Positions 5,674 through 5,914 of a stretch of DNA of 5,914 nucleotides are shown one piece after another. This DNA comes from JBBQBQ01 sp038317685 (lineage in GTDB: Bacteria > Desulfobacterota > Desulfuromonadia > Desulfuromonadales > DDH964). Location of the stretch: positions 1-5,914 of the forward strand of contig JBBQBQ010000221.1 of the NCBI GenBank assembly GCA_038317685.1, given 5' to 3'. Position 1 is the first letter of the stretch, and every line of letters starts with the position of its first letter. The notes beneath the pieces were generated by a model. That model saw only the letters and a list, made by a program, of their open reading frames with translations, was not told the DNA's origin and searched no databases. The translations under genes and the position numbers were made by a program.

Positions 5674-5914
5674 GGTTTCTTCTCCCCGGGCTTGCGGCTC
5701 GGCCGCCGGATCTTCCGTGACAGGTTGAGGTTCATGTAGACGTGCTCCTGGATGTTGCCGAAGCCCTGCTTCTGGAAGAAGCGAATCCCGGCCACATTGT
5801 CCGCGTCGGTGTCGATGAGAATCATCCGCACCCCCTGTTCCCGCATGCGCCGCTTGATCTCCCGGAACAGGGCGCCACCGACGCCCCCTTTCTGCAGCCC
5901 GCTCCCGACCCCGA
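5670..5914 (-). CDS. GNAT-family N-acetyltransferase, C-terminal part (5' end outside window)
   Basis: The last 80 codons of a gene entering from the right edge are visible on the minus strand, in frame from 5912 to the TGA at 5670-5672. The sequence begins GVGSGLQKGGVGGALF, which fits GNAT motif A, with the acetyl-CoA pyrophosphate loop QKGGVG matching the Q/R-x-x-G-x-G/A pattern. It continues with ILIDTDADNVAGIRFFQKQGF, the typical strand and helix (motif B) of RimI-like acetyltransferases, then VYMNLNL as the last strand. It ends in a strongly basic tail of about 17 residues (SRKIRRPSRKPGEKKP), which is unlikely to be part of the fold. The enzyme would transfer an acetyl group from acetyl-CoA to an amine of unknown identity. 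Its stop overlaps the TTG start of the M20 gene, so both are read from one mRNA. Confidence 0.88.
   Translation of the reverse strand, partial: GVGSGLQKGGVGGALFREIKRRMREQGVRMILIDTDADNVAGIRFFQKQGFGNIQEHVYMNLNLSRKIRRPSRKPGEKKP
5682..5687 (-). promoter_or_regulatory. ribosome binding site supporting the TTG start of the M20 gene
   Basis: The minus strand reads GGGGAG inside the end of the GNAT gene, eight bases before the TTG at 5673. Together with the TTGA stop/start overlap, it supports a coupled TTG start over a longer reading of the same open frame, which has no ATG or GTG in the nearby upstream codons. Confidence 0.6.

Noticed and set aside
4921..5739. 272-codon open frame antisense to the M20 gene
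   Set aside because: The M20 frame on the other strand holds every catalytic motif; the antisense product is rich in Gln, Arg, Pro and His without a domain.

Overview
The window is GC-rich bacterial chromosomal DNA. It is densely coded, with third codon positions mostly G or C, and has four complete or nearly complete genes plus a truncated gene at each edge. No RNA gene, insertion sequence, phage gene, CRISPR array or att site was found. The gene content (two-subunit MdlAB-type ABC exporter, Hsp33, sugar-nucleotide synthesis, M20 hydrolase, GNAT acetyltransferase) and the codon use fit a GC-rich Gram-negative, for example a Desulfuromonas/Geobacter-type bacterium. That placement is an inference from style; no marker gene settles it.

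Layout. Positions 1-645 (+) are the C-terminal nucleotide-binding domain (NBD) of an ABC exporter subunit that begins outside the window. It overlaps by four bases (ATGA) with a full-length 600-residue TMD-NBD partner subunit at 642-2444 (+). A short intergenic stretch (2445-2560) separates this pair from hslO (Hsp33, 2561-3430, -), which is convergent with it. A 109-bp divergent spacer (3431-3539) lies between hslO and a sugar-1-phosphate nucleotidylyltransferase with a left-handed beta-helix tail (3540-4535, +). That gene converges, across only 13 bp, on an M20-family metallohydrolase (4549-5673, -, TTG start). The hydrolase is translationally coupled by a four-base TTGA overlap to an upstream GNAT acetyltransferase, whose C-terminal 80 codons are visible (5670-5914, -).

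How the genes work together. Two real partnerships are visible. The ABC subunits almost certainly form a heterodimeric exporter with one degenerate and one canonical ATP site: the substitutions in the two proteins all fall on the same composite site. The GNAT and M20 genes form a coupled pair that could act on the same acyl-amino compound, though the substrate is unknown. hslO and the nucleotidylyltransferase look like single-gene units. No stretch longer than 300 bp lacks a gene.

I did not find evidence for a previously undescribed system. The most informative observation is the complementary degeneracy of the two ABC subunits, an example of a known heterodimeric-exporter design with an unusually complete set of substitutions.
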